From Rhopalosiphum padi (Eukaryota; Arthropoda; Insecta; Hemiptera; Aphididae), in assembly GCF_020882245.1 (NCBI RefSeq), contig NC_083600.1, positions 4,092,001 through 4,156,000 of the forward strand: a stretch of 64,000 nucleotides of DNA, in the 5' to 3' direction. Position numbers and translations under genes: made by a program. The notes beneath the pieces were generated by a model. It saw only the letters and a list, made by a program, of their open reading frames with translations. It had not been told where the DNA came from and searched no databases. Every line of letters starts with the position of its first letter. Within the stretch, counting starts at the first letter, position 1. Below are positions 52,941-64,000 of this stretch, piece by piece.

Positions 52941-55900
52941 ATGACACTTCCAGTTTCCAGCTATGAAGAGCTGTTAGAAACAGTACGCAGTCTTAATCAA
53001 GAAACCAGACAACTTCAAAGACAATTGGATACACCATTGTTAGCTCAGCATTTACCTGCAGGTAAATTTTATTATTGCAATACTAATAGATAATAGTGAC
53101 CAAAAACAATTCTGTAGACATTAAATTAATATATTTTTTAAAACTTAGTTGATTTAAACGGAGGAATGCCATCAAGAGACATGTCACCAAAAATGACTCT
53201 ATCCTTAGAAAATAAAACTTCTAGTGAACAGGTAGACATTTTTTTTTATTCATTTAATTTTAGAATACAAATCAATTGATAAGTTTTGTGTAAGAATGTT
53301 TAACATGGTGTCATCTAGTTTTTTACAAATTGTTGTCAACTAAATAAATACTTTCTCTTTATATCTTATTCATATTTACTTGAAAACCGTATAGGCTTGT
53401 CAGGAAATTACTATCATTAAAATAATACATATATAGTACTTAATATTGATGTTATTATATTGTTTCTAAATGATTTTAAATTCAGCCAACCATTAAACAA
53501 TAATAACTCCTTCAAATATTTTATAGTATAAAGATCTAAAACGACTAAAGCCCTGTTATTTCACTCTGCATTAATTTTGTAGTAAATGCATCTCAATCTA
53601 TAAAATTATATTATTAAATACAAATTGTAATAATTCTTCGATTTATTACATTTTCAGTTTAAGCTATTTTTCAATTAATTCATAATCCATTCAATCTAAT
53701 TCTATAGAATAATAATTTGTTACTAAAATGTTCATTGTCAAAACTTAGAGGTTGCTTTTAAATGTTCATTATGACTTAAAACTACTTACTTTAAACCTAT
53801 AGATCAGATCATGCAATTCTAAAATTCAATTCCAACTCTCATCAAACATTTATCTTTTGTCATACTTTCTGAAAATGTTAAAAGAATTAAAAATAAATAG
53901 CTTAAAGATAGTCTCTAAAAAATGACAATAAATCATTTCTATAACACTACTGAGTATTTATAGTACAAACAATTTCCTTTTATTATTACCTCTAGTAATT
54001 GTACTTTTAGTATTTGGTTATGTAAATTGTAGATTGTAATTTTAAATTAAGAAAAAAATCTTCTAACATTATTGTATTAATGTAATTTTTGTATATTTGA
54101 ATTAGTGTTTAAGTCATTATATTTTATAATTTTGTATATCTATACAAAAATATAATATATTCAATAATTTAATTTGGCCCGAATGTACTCTAGGCTATAT
54201 AACAACTAAAAATAAGATTGGTTAAATGACAATGTTACCATATGAGCTCAACTGTTTAATTATATTTGCTTTTAGTTGAAACAGTAATTGGTTTATTAAC
54301 ATAAAAAATAATTAAATGGATAGTTGAAACCTAATAATTTATAATTTTAGTAACTATTTAAACATTCAAATTTTTAATTAAATGTCAAAACCAATATATT
54401 TTCTCTAGTTATTAAAGAGTATGATTTTGTAAATAAGAAAAAAACTTTAATTTATTATCTTGCCAGTGTTGTAGGAAACAAAAATAAAAGTGTCTCTCTC
54501 TGGGGGTAAAATGTACCATAACCATACACAGCTGGTTGCCACTCCCCTTCAATTCACCCTAGTTACAATATTGATCACAATATAGAAAACTGTAAGTGCA
54601 ATATAAGTGCAATATACCTTTACAGTTTGTCAAAAATACTATTTTATGTCCTCATTAATAACATTTTTTTTAAAGTAATTTTGATTACATTTGAATAAAG
54701 TTATTAGATCTTTTTTTTTCATTTAAATTTTAGACATAAAATAATGCATTCTAATCGACAATCTAGACTTCCTGTTCGTTCTTCCTCATCATCCCGTTCT
54801 TCTCGTGTACCTACATCACATAGCTTAGATCATGTGAGGTCACTATCTAATCCTCCCAGAACTCGCTGGAGTGCTACTACTAAGAATGATAATGAACATA
54901 TTCTAAACAATAACAATCAAATCTCAGAAAATTTTAGTTTTGGTAAAATAGATTATAATGATGGACAAAATAATAATATCTTATCAAGCAAGTAAGTTTT
55001 TACAAAACTTTGCCTTTTAGTTATAAACTTATAACTTACACATGATTTATCTCAAATTATTTTCAATATTTTCATATTACTTTAGACATTCTATATCTAA
55101 AAATCAATATCAGTATTTGACACCATGTAATGTTGAAGACAATAGACGAGCTAATAATTGGTCATTTACACAGTCATTTTATGATAATAAACACAATGCT
55201 AAACATTCTTACAATAATAACAGTCACCTCAAAATCATAAATGAGGTTAGCATGAGGAGAATTGATTTTCTGAAATGTATTTGTTGTATGTCTATATTAA
55301 TAAATTGTATTAATTTGTAGAATCAACATATAGATAAAGAAAAAAGAACCATGGCTGAAGATAAAGAAGAAGATGAAGCTAAAATATCTCCTGATGTAAG
55401 TTGAGAGAATTATGCATCATTAAAAAGAAAAACCTGAGTATATTGAATTTATATTTTAATCACTATTAATTATTTATTTAAAGGGTTGTTTACCCACACC
55501 TCCTGGAATCTTAGCTGACAAAAAATTTAATATGTGGCACAGTGTAGGACCCACAAACTTTTCTTCAGACTCATCCTTATTACGATCTCAAACCTCATCG
55601 TTAGAATGTGAAAAAGGTCTGTCAATGAGATCTAGTAGTCAACAACAGTTAGGAGCTAAAGTAGAAATTGTTTATAATCTATTGTCATTATTGGAAAACA
55701 ACAATTCAATACAATCTTCATATCAGTCAGTCTCAGTTCTATTGGCTATGAGCAAATCACCTGATTGTTGTGCAGCAATGAGACAAACAGGTAAAGTGTT
55801 TTCTAATTTAATTGTTTTTTATGTGTTATACAGTCGAGTCGCGATAGCTCAAAATTGAAGGGAGATAAAAATTTGCTTCGAGATATCTAACTCGAATTTA

Positions 55901-58900
55901 TATTAATTTATATATAACTTATGTTTCTAGGGGAATGAAAAAAAAATTGAATTTTCAAGTTTTTCGAGTTATTGCGACGACTTTATTATAAGTTTTATTA
56001 TATGAATTAAAATTTTAAACAGTATATTTTGTTGATAGGTTGTGTTCCATTGCTCGTGCAAATTGTTCATGACATGAATGCTGACATTGTAGTTCGTCAC
56101 AATGCTAGCCAAGCATTAAAAAATATTGTAACTTTTAATCAAGATGAAAAACAAGGTCGTCGAGAGTCTCGTGTTTATAAGTTATTGGAAAGCATGAGAG
56201 AATATTGTGATACACCAGTCGTTGTACTTAAACAATTAGATATTAGCAAACATCCCATCACTGCTATCGCAGCATTGATGAAGTTATCTTTTGATAGTCA
56301 ACATAGATTTGCTATGTGTTTATTAGGTATATTTATACAATTCATGTGGTTATACATTTGAATTAGTAAAAATTTTTTTTTTTTTTTTAAGGTGCAATCT
56401 ATACTGTTACTAGACTGATTCAAGTTGATCATGAAGTTCACGGTAGTGAACCAGATTTGGAATCTAATTCAGAATGTGTAACTCTAAGACGATATGCTGG
56501 CATGGCTTTAACTAATTTAACGTTTGGTGATGCTACAACCAAAACCCTTTTATGTTCTTTTAAACAATTCCTCAAAGTCTTGATTTTACAATTACAAATA
56601 CAATGTGAAGACCTCAGACAGGTATTGACTCATTGAAAATCAAATAAATATGAACTATGCATATTTTACTAAGTTGTGTATCGATGTGTTTTGTATAGGT
56701 TACAGCAAGTGTTTTACGAAATTTGTCTTGGAGAGCTGATCCACATAGTAAAGAAATTTTGCGCGATGTAGGAGCTGTTAAAGCGCTAATGGAAGCTTCA
56801 ATGAAAGCAAACAAAGAAACAACAATGAAATCATTCTTGTCTGCCCTTTGGAATTTCTCTGCTCACTCTCCTGAAAACAAAGTATACTAAATAATGCATT
56901 TTTAAAACTGTAAAATAGTTTTATTTTAAATAATATTTTTTTTTATCTAGGAAGAAATATGTAAAGTTGAAGGAGCTATTGAATTTTTGATTAAAACATT
57001 AAGCGGAACTAGTTCTTTAAAATCAGTTACAATAATAGAAAATGCTGGAGGAATATTGAGGAATATTTCATGTGTTATAGCATCTCATGAAGAATATCGG
57101 TAATTAATAACTTATTTCATTAGTTATATTAATATATTAAATAATAATATATTTGATTGTGTACAATTTTAACAGTGATATTTTAAGACGCCATAATGTA
57201 CTTGAAATGTTAATGCAACAGCTACAGTCTCCAAGTTTAACAATTGTGAGTAATGCATGTGGGACTATTTGGAATTTATCGGCACGTAATATTCGTGATC
57301 AAACAACAATGATAAATTTGGGTATTATACCTATGTTACGGTCATTAATTCATTCCAAACATAAGATGATTGCGACTGGATCGTCAGCTGCACTTAATAA
57401 CCTTATGAATGCTATGCCTGCATATAATTCTGAACAAGGTTTGATAAAATAATAAATATATAATACATATTATAAAAAAAACAGATTTTTTATTTTAATA
57501 ATTGTATTTAGACTTGAACATAAATCATGAAGATAATTCAGTTAAAAGTACTTCAGCTAAATCTGATACATATTTAAAGGATATTACTAAAGAGATACAA
57601 ACTGTAACCGATAGTGATGATTTGAAAGCTACTGTGTATGTTGGTTTTGATTTTTGCTTATTATGTTTAATCATAGAATTTATTTTAATATTATTTTATT
57701 TTAGGGAACCAAATTTAACTAAAATTTCACAACAATCTTACGATATTATTAAAATTAACAAAAACAGCATGACAACTGAAGTTGAGAGTGAAAAATTAGA
57801 ACTTTCTTCTATGGAATGTTTGGAAGGTTCTATTCAGCGATTGGAAAATAATATCAGTTTTGAAGAAAAAGTCAAAAAGTCCTCTAATGGATATGCTGAG
57901 ACATCACTGGATGAAGCGACCAATTATAGTTTGTTATGTGAAGATGATGACAATGGAGAAAAAGTATTAACTGGTGATACAACACAGACTTATTGTACAG
58001 AAGGAACCCCCTACAATTTTTCTAATGCAGCATCATATACAGATTTAAGGAAATGTGGCATAGATGACAAGGTAATTCAAGTATTTTTAGTATTTTTTTT
58101 TCCAATGCTTTTCAACTGTCAGGTTATATAATCCAATATAAATGTAAATTAGTTATTGATAAGCTTGAAATAAAGATAAAAATTAAAAAAAATAAACTGT
58201 AGATAACATATCTATTTTTAAATGTATTGCCTATAGTAATTATGGTGTATATAACATATTGAAATAAAACTAAATGTTATTATGAACGTTTGAAGAATGT
58301 GCTAAATAAATGGTTGGTATACAATATGACCACCATTGGGTTTATGGCATGAAGCGTGTTAAGGCTAACTGAATTTAAATATAAATGTAATAATGGTTTT
58401 TAGAGTCGTAATGAATCTGGAACAGAGCTACCTGAACAAAATATGAATGTACCCAATTCTGGCAGTGAAACACCAGATGATGCACAACCTAAGAATGAAT
58501 TAAAAGATGGTAAGAATTAATATTAATGTTCTAAAAAATTATTTATATCACATTTTGTGTTTTAGGTAAAATGGTGACTTTTGAAACACCTTTAATGTTT
58601 TCAAGAAGTAGTTCTATTGCCTCACTTGGAAGCTGCGAACCACAAGAAGGCTATATTGGCAGTTCTGCTGTTAGCGAGTGCAGGTATAAATAAAGTTTGT
58701 AGTTTTCCACTGTGTAAATATATTATATATTTGTTTTTTTGTAATTGTGTTTTAGTCGCATCACCAGTGGTTTAGTAACTCCAAGTGAAATTCCTGATTC
58801 ACCCACTCCAACGGTTCCACCTAGTCCTCCATGTTTCAAAAGTAATTAACAGTCAATTTTTATTTTTTTCTTATTTTATGATATTACTGAGGTTTAGAAG

Positions 58901-60854
58901 TAAAACACATATTATTTTTATTCTTAAAATATATTTTTTTATTATAAATCTTTATTATGAAAAAATTATGTGTAATTTCTAATTTAAAGTTTCCTTATTT
59001 TTATTTATGTGTAAAGTATAAGAATTTTCTTAATGATAAAAATGTATGTTTATAAATTAAAAATTGAGAATAAAACTGTAATAATACCGATTATTTTATA
59101 GAAGTATGTATGTTTTACCATTTTGAATTTGTTCTAATTAATTAATTAGACAAGTTCGTTAATTCACATTTTTAGCCTGTTGAGAGTTAATACTTATTAA
59201 TTAAATTCAGATTTAGAAAGATAGTTATAAAATTACTAAATTAATGATAAATAAGATTAAAGTTTTCAGTAATGGTAAAAAAGAAATAATGATTATTACA
59301 ACTTATGTCTATTGTTTAAGATGAAAGTGTTTTTGAAGATAGTGTAACTATTTTTAAAGAAGAAAAAATGCCTGGCAAAAGTTCAGAATGTACGAGCTTA
59401 AGTAGTCTAACCATTGATGACGATCTTCCAGAAGTAAGTGCTAAACAAATCAAAATAACTTTAATTACAAATAATTTTGAATTTTATTTATTGTTATTAG
59501 ATCAAATTACAGTATATTCAAGGCCAGAATATGTTACCATCATTAAATGAAGAAAAAATATCAAAGTAAGTATACTATATTATTTTGATAGTCCACATTT
59601 TTATTTTAAGAAGAAATATATTGATTAATAATAATTTAAATTAATACAATTAATTATAATCTGTTTAGGAATGTATTGCTTAGTAAGCCATATGAATCTC
59701 CATCTAGTGATAAGATGTCTAAAACGTTCCAGTTAAATTCAGATGGTTTCCTTGAAGTAAGTAAAAAAACATGTGTCAAATAAAAGTGAAAAAAAAATAC
59801 TGTTAGGTGATTTTGAATTTGATTTGAGAGCTATAATAACCATGAGTCCGTGAATAATTGACTTCTGTTAGTATTATTGAACAGTACACAACAAATAACT
59901 TTCACTTGAGTTTGCTGATTCATTTGTGATGAGTCTTGTTTACCCAACACTTGTGTTACGTCTTATGAACATAAAAAATAAATCTTAATTAATTTTTTTT
60001 TTTTTCAGTCATCCTCTTCTACATTTCCGTACTTGCAAAACAAAAATCCAGGATTTATACCTCATGCTAGGTTGGCACAAATAACTTCTATAATCATTAT
60101 GTAATTGTTTAAAATATTACTACTTTTTTTTAGATCTAGACTTCCAGTAATGGTGCAAAGCAATGGTCAGACAGTTGATAGATGCTCAGAGTCTAGTTTT
60201 TCACAATATAAAACAAATGAAAATGAGGTACAATTTGTACTTTAAAAAAATGTTAAGAGTTAATTTTAAAATTTGTTTTTCTTAGGGAGATGAAATAATT
60301 GGATTCTGTACAGAAGGAACTCCGGCCAATATAAGTTCAGCTACTTCACATTCAGATTTATCAATGATTACGCCTTCAGAAGATGGTTCAGAAACCAATG
60401 TAATTCTTCGACAGTCAATGAAAATGGTAATTAAAATTCATCAATATAAATAATCTTTAGTAATGTTGTTTCATTCTTAATTCGTGTAATTTTTATGTAT
60501 TTAGAATATTTAAAAAATATTTATAAATGACTTGGATATTTTTGTATAGAATTGATTTGTTTAATTTTAAGACTGGAACCAAACTGAAAAGTAGTGGTTC
60601 CAGAATTGAAAATATTTAAAAGTATTAAGAGCCGGTACATAAACCTAAAAATTCATATTTTTAAATGTTCAGAACTTATATTTTTAAATTTTAAATATCA
60701 AGTTTTTCAATGATTTTCAATTTTATTTTTACTTCTATGATCATTTTTTGTGTATACATAATAAATGATTAGAATTTTGAATATTTTTGTTTAGAGCTGT
60801 TTATTTTTCAAGAAATCTAAAAATTTGAATGACTATTTATATTTGTATTTTATG

Positions 60855-60893
<39 letters not shown>

Positions 60894-63874
60894 TTTTGTT
60901 TATGGATAAACAGTCAGATTCTACAGTATATAAAAAAAAATAACAAAATAAAAATTAGAACTGTTTAATACTATTTAACTTAAACCCTTATCTTTATTTT
61001 TCATAAAGCAGAAACTAAAATAAAAAAGTATTATTATGGAATGTTTAAATTAACATTTTTCAGAATTTTCAAATTATTAATAATATAAATAAAACTTAAA
61101 CAATTTTTGTTAAAATTAAAAATTGACTGTTTTATTATTTGAAAATACTGTATTTTATGTTCTGATAATATTTTAGGTTGGCAAGAAACGTTTGTATCAG
61201 ACATCGGGTAAACCTTTAGGAAATTTAAATCTTCAGTTTAATCAAGCTTCTGCTCTACCCACTTCAGTAAACATATCATTGTCCAGGTTTGATCTTTATT
61301 TAACATTCAATTTAAAACTTGTAAATTAATTAATTGTTTTTTCCAGATCATTAATTTTGGATTCCCCTTCGACAGAATCACATGTATCAAATTCAATTAA
61401 TTCTTCTGAAATAGAAGGTAATTTTATTTTATTTCTTAATTTTGTCTTAATTCATAGCTTTTGAAATATGTATTTACAGATCCTGTTACTGTTATCAATA
61501 AACGAATGTCAACTGATTCTATAGATAGTGAATTTTCATTGGATGACTCTGGTAAATGTGATAATAGAATACCACGATCTCATTCACTACACGATGCTCA
61601 TACATTAAACAGTGAACCCATGTCAGAAGATGATGACGACGACGATGATGATAATAATGCTTTATTAGATCAATGTATAAATGCTGGTATTGAAAAAATA
61701 ACAACTTTAAAAATAACCGATGAAGAATTACCTGATGACGAACAACAAGAAATGTTAAATCAGTGTATAGCTACTGGTATCAATATTTCAGCCATACCAA
61801 AATTACAAATGTCAGTTAAAAAAAGAACCAAGAAACAAGATGGTGATCTCACTGATGAACAACAGCTAGAGTTATTAGAATCATGTATTGCTGCTGGAAT
61901 TAGGAACAGCAAAAAGCCATTTAAAAATAACAGTGATGATTTGTCAGATAGTGAACAAGTAGCCTTGTTAAACGAGTGTATTGAAGCAGGCATGACTAAT
62001 ATACAAAACAACAGATCAAAAGACAAAAATGGTACACTTGAACAAAATGAAGAAGACTTATTAAATAAATGTATTAACCAAGGTATAAGAAATATTGAAA
62101 GAGGATCAACTCATAAAAAAAGAGAAATACCAGTGTTAAATAAATATAAAAAATCTTTTGGGCCCAAATCAGAAAGTGAAATTAGTGAGTCTACAAGTAC
62201 AATTACACCCAGAGATATTATTGATGGATTTACTTATAAACGGGACGAAAGTGACGAATCTACATGGAAAGATGATGAAACGTTAACATTTACTACTCTC
62301 ACAAGTTCATACTTAAGTGCTGAAGATAGTTCTAAACAAAAATTTATAAAACTGGATAAAGGAGAAATGGGTAAAATTATAGATATTAATTAAATAATTT
62401 CTCTTAATTGTTAATCATGTATTTTTATTTGTTTTAGGTATGATATCTTCTTTAGATTTTGAAGACACACGTTTAGACGCTATAAAACCTCCTTCAGACA
62501 TGGATAGTTTGTTATCTATGACAACAAGTGTTCAATCTAATTGTGGTTTTGATAAAAAAAGAAAAACTTCTAATGATAGAAATGATTCATTAGGAAGTTG
62601 CATGAACCTAGAGAACATTAACCCTCCATCATATATGGATGAGATAACTGATTTTGAAATGGAAAATAGCATTACTAGCATATCAAGTATACGTTCTGAA
62701 ATAGTTGATCAGTCAATTGGTGCTCAATATTATACAGCTGTTGATGATTTAACTTTGGTAGATGATTTGCCTTCATCTGAAATGTCTTCAGATCCTAATC
62801 ATTCTAGTCCAGCTCAAATTAGACGTCGGCTAACACCTAAACAAAAGCGAAATATGAAGAAGGATAGGTAAACAAATTAAAATAAATAATTATTTAAAAT
62901 AACATTATTATTAATAAAAATATATTGTAATATTTATTTCCAGGTATAATACCTATACAATAACTTCTGATGACAGCAGAGAAAATTCTATGGAGCCTGA
63001 AACCAGATCATCACCTCTGAATGAATCAGACTCTCATTCTTCTGAAGATGCCATAAAAAAAAGATCACCAAAAGAAAAATTCCAAAATAAAAGATCATCT
63101 GAAAAAGATAGATTTCGTACACGTACATTAGCTGATCTAGATTTAACCAATATTGTTCAAATCCAACCTAAAGATAATGACTTCACGTCAAACTTTAAAA
63201 ATTGTGTTGATGAAAGTACCACATCAGAGGGCACAGACGGTTATTCCAGTGATGGTAATGAGTCAAATACTGGAGTTGCTTCAGCTAGAATTGTTAAACC
63301 TTCAGAAGTGAAGGTTGTTAGAGGTAAGAAAAAATCACGTGGTAGTGGTATACCAATAGTAGCACGGAGCAGTCCTCAACCATCCCCTACCACCTCTAAA
63401 AGTTCACAGTCAACACCTACTAAAAAGCAGACTCCTCTTAAAAGACAAGGTACATTTGTGAAAGAAGAATCTCGTATACCAACTCCGGGATCCACTGGAA
63501 AAAAACATACTAGTGTACCAAATTTGGTTAAGCCACCGGCCAATAAACAGTCTACTACAAATAAACGATCTAGTGGTGTTCGTAATTCAGTTAGTAATAA
63601 CAGTTTAAAAAGTAGTGCTGATCAATGGGCTGGTAGCAATAGTAGTCTTCCGACTTTGGCTGGAGTAGCTAAAACAAATAGCAATACTAGTTTAAATTCA
63701 AACATATCAGCAACAAGTTCGGGGTGCTCAGTTAGGACAACATCAGGTCAAAAAAAAGAAGTCACTAGTAAGATAGCAACCCTGTGGAAGAAAATTGAAG
63801 ATAATAAGAAAAAAGACAGTAACGCCAAAGATAATCGTGTATGGATCAGTTCAAGTCCTAACAATCGGGTTTAA
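52941..63874 (+). CDS. Apc: adenomatous polyposis coli (APC) homologue
   Basis: APC scaffolds the beta-catenin destruction complex in Wnt signalling and links to microtubules. Coding exons: 52941-53061, 53149-53231, 54734-54991, 55086-55245, 55321-55395, 55484-55790, 56039-56326, 56392-56621, 56699-56881, 56951-57099, 57176-57438, 57512-57635, 57705-58071, 58404-58509, 58566-58683, 58756-58841, 59321-59433, 59501-59565, 59669-59756, 60009-60070, 60134-60227, 60286-60426, 61177-61286, 61347-61417, 61480-62370, 62438-62867, 62944-63874. All junctions are GT-AG and in phase except exon 2 to 3, where an unseen exon of 3n+2 bases or a restart at ATG 54744 is needed. Domains in order: N-terminal heptad helix (SYEELLETVRSLNQE), Ser/Arg-rich linker, armadillo repeats (55640-57420, with RRYAGMALTNLTFGD, SNACGTIWNLSARN and IHSKHKMIA), beta-catenin-binding motifs, SAMP-like repeats and a basic C-terminus. 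The listed exons give about 1,970 residues, shorter than human (about 2,840). It ends SSPNNRV, with no class I PDZ ligand. Confidence 0.95.
55640..57438 (+). other. Apc: Apc armadillo domain region (over six exons)
   Basis: This region holds the most conserved part of the protein. Recognisable blocks include HNASQALKNIVTFNQDEKQ with GRRESRVYKLLESMREYCD, RRYAGMALTNLTFGD, VLRNLSWRADPHSKE, MKSFLSALWNFSAHSPENK, ENAGGILRNIS and SNACGTIWNLSARNIRDQ. In known APCs this surface binds Asef, KAP3 and the PP2A B56 subunit. Sequence identity to APC family members is high enough that the assignment is not in doubt. Confidence 0.93.
55831..55983. mobile_element. pogo/Tigger-like MITE remnant in an Apc intron
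   Basis: The left end starts CAGTCGAGTCGCGATAGCTC. The right end inverted reads AAGTCGTCGCAATAACTCGAA. They match with a 2-base gap and several substitutions. TA dinucleotides sit just outside both ends, as expected for Tc1/mariner-type insertion, and CAGTCGA..TCGATAACTCGAA-like ends are typical of pogo-related elements. It is about 150 bp with no transposase, in the intron before the exon starting at 56039. Confidence 0.65.
57991..58047 (+). other. Apc: Apc 20-residue-type motif 1 (CTEGTPYNFSNAASYTDL)
   Basis: It matches the APC beta-catenin-binding or related EGTPxNFS-xATSxSDL motif. Thr-Pro and the Ser cluster are present, as needed for phospho-dependent beta-catenin contact in the family. 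Confidence 0.75.
58580..58841 (+). other. Apc: Apc 20-residue repeat 2 and conserved proline-rich follow-on
   Basis: The peptide FETPLMFSRSSSIASLGS is a canonical beta-catenin-binding 20-residue repeat with the Thr-Pro and SSSIASL phospho-site cluster. In the next exon it is followed by SGLVTPSEIPDSPTPTVPP, closely like the segment following the same repeat in vertebrate APC. The repeat and follow-on are split by a 72-base intron. Confidence 0.85.
59380..59433 (+). other. Apc: Apc degenerate 20-residue repeat 3
   Basis: SSECTSLSSLTIDDDLPE resembles the SSSLSALSLDEP half of an APC 20-residue repeat, but the Thr-Pro and Phe-Ser of the first half are missing. It may be a non-binding repeat like the second repeat of vertebrate APC. 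Confidence 0.5.
60304..60366 (+). other. Apc: Apc 20-residue-type motif 4 (FCTEGTPANISSATSHSDLS)
   Basis: This is very similar to motif 1 and to the vertebrate EGTPINFSTATSLSDL segment, with Thr-Pro and the Ser/Thr cluster intact. Confidence 0.75.
60855..60889. repeat. (TA)n microsatellite in an Apc intron
   Basis: This is a nearly pure TA run inside the 750-base intron between exons 60286-60426 and 61177-61286. Confidence 0.9.
61655..62095 (+). other. Apc: five SAMP-like repeats of Apc with altered core
   Basis: Five repeats of about 31-40 residues fit an acidic lead, then L-L-x-x-C-I-x-x-G-(I/M). The cores are LLDQCINAGIEK (about 61661), MLNQCIATGINI (about 61753), LLESCIAAGIRN (about 61873), LLNECIEAGMTN (about 61967) and LLNKCINQGIRN (about 62060). 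They match the frame of APC axin-binding repeats (LLxxCIxSAMP), but none keeps Ser-Ala-Met-Pro. In known APCs these repeats bind the RGS domain of Axin. Confidence 0.8.
63343..63354 (+). other. Apc: SxIP motif 1 (SGIP) in the Apc basic region
   Basis: Ser-Gly-Ile-Pro lies just after a Lys/Arg-rich run (RGKKKSRG). SxIP within basic, Ser/Pro-rich sequence is the known EB1-docking motif of microtubule plus-end-tracking proteins. Confidence 0.65.
63469..63480 (+). other. Apc: SxIP motif 2 (SRIPTP) in the Apc basic region
   Basis: Ser-Arg-Ile-Pro-Thr-Pro closely matches the SQIPTP EB1-binding site near the C-terminus of vertebrate APC, and is set in Lys/Ser/Thr-rich sequence. It lies about 42 codons after motif 1. 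Confidence 0.75.
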
Positions 63875-64000
63875 AAAGTAGGAATTAGGTAGGTAATATG
63901 TTCTATTATCTATATAAATTATTTTTTTTTCCATAATATTTTTCTCCTTTTTATATTTGTTATTTCTATAAAATATCAGTTATTGTTTAATAACCTAATA
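63875..64000 (+). other. Apc: start of the Apc 3' UTR, cut by the window end
   Basis: AT-rich sequence after the TAA stop, with no AATAAA before the window ends, so the transcript end lies outside. Confidence 0.6.

Noticed and set aside
61519..62026. Minus-strand ORFs opposite the Apc SAMP-like exon
   Set aside because: Antisense shadows of the Asp-rich and repeat-coding sequence.

Overview
The window looks like nuclear DNA of an insect, most probably a hemipteran and possibly an aphid. It is very AT-rich, full of TA, CA and short tetranucleotide microsatellites, and its genes have many short GT-AG introns. The aphid placement is an inference from composition and repeat style; the sequence does not prove it.

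Layout. Positions 1-19.4 kb hold a GC-rich block (about 1-750), about 11 kb of probable upstream regulatory or intronic DNA, and then a C2H2 zinc-finger transcription factor gene. That gene has a leader exon at 12213-12475 and one large GC-rich exon from 17447 to its stop at 19111. The large exon encodes Gln, His, Ala and Gly tracts and ends in two C2H2 fingers. As given, its reading frame is broken at a G-run near 18862. From 19.4 to 39.1 kb there is mostly gene-free AT-rich DNA with microsatellites, several small non-autonomous DNA transposons, and one doubtful small secreted-protein ORF (33555-33896).

At 39.15-42.4 kb two housekeeping genes lie head to head and share a roughly 640-bp intergenic region: mRpS14 (mitochondrial ribosomal protein uS14m, minus strand, 3 exons) and Chmp5 (ESCRT-III protein CHMP5/Vps60, plus strand, 4 exons). 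A 5.7-kb spacer with two inverted-repeat elements follows.

From about 48.1 kb to beyond 63.87 kb lies a homologue of the Wnt-pathway tumour suppressor APC. It has a non-coding first exon and 27 recognised coding exons. They encode an N-terminal oligomerisation helix, an armadillo domain, 20-residue-type beta-catenin-binding motifs, five SAMP-like repeats without the Ser-Ala-Met-Pro core, and a basic C-terminus with two SxIP EB1-binding motifs. Its 3' UTR runs off the window.

The points most worth checking are the zinc-finger frame break, the five SAMP-like repeats, a phase discontinuity between Apc coding exons 2 and 3, the fragmentation of the Apc C-terminal region into 16 exons, and a set of transposon remnants: four hAT-type MITEs with 8-bp target duplications, one pogo-like copy inside an Apc intron, and a long inverted-repeat element. 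I found no CRISPR array, tRNA, rRNA or bacterial-type operon, and no clear sign of a wholly new system.
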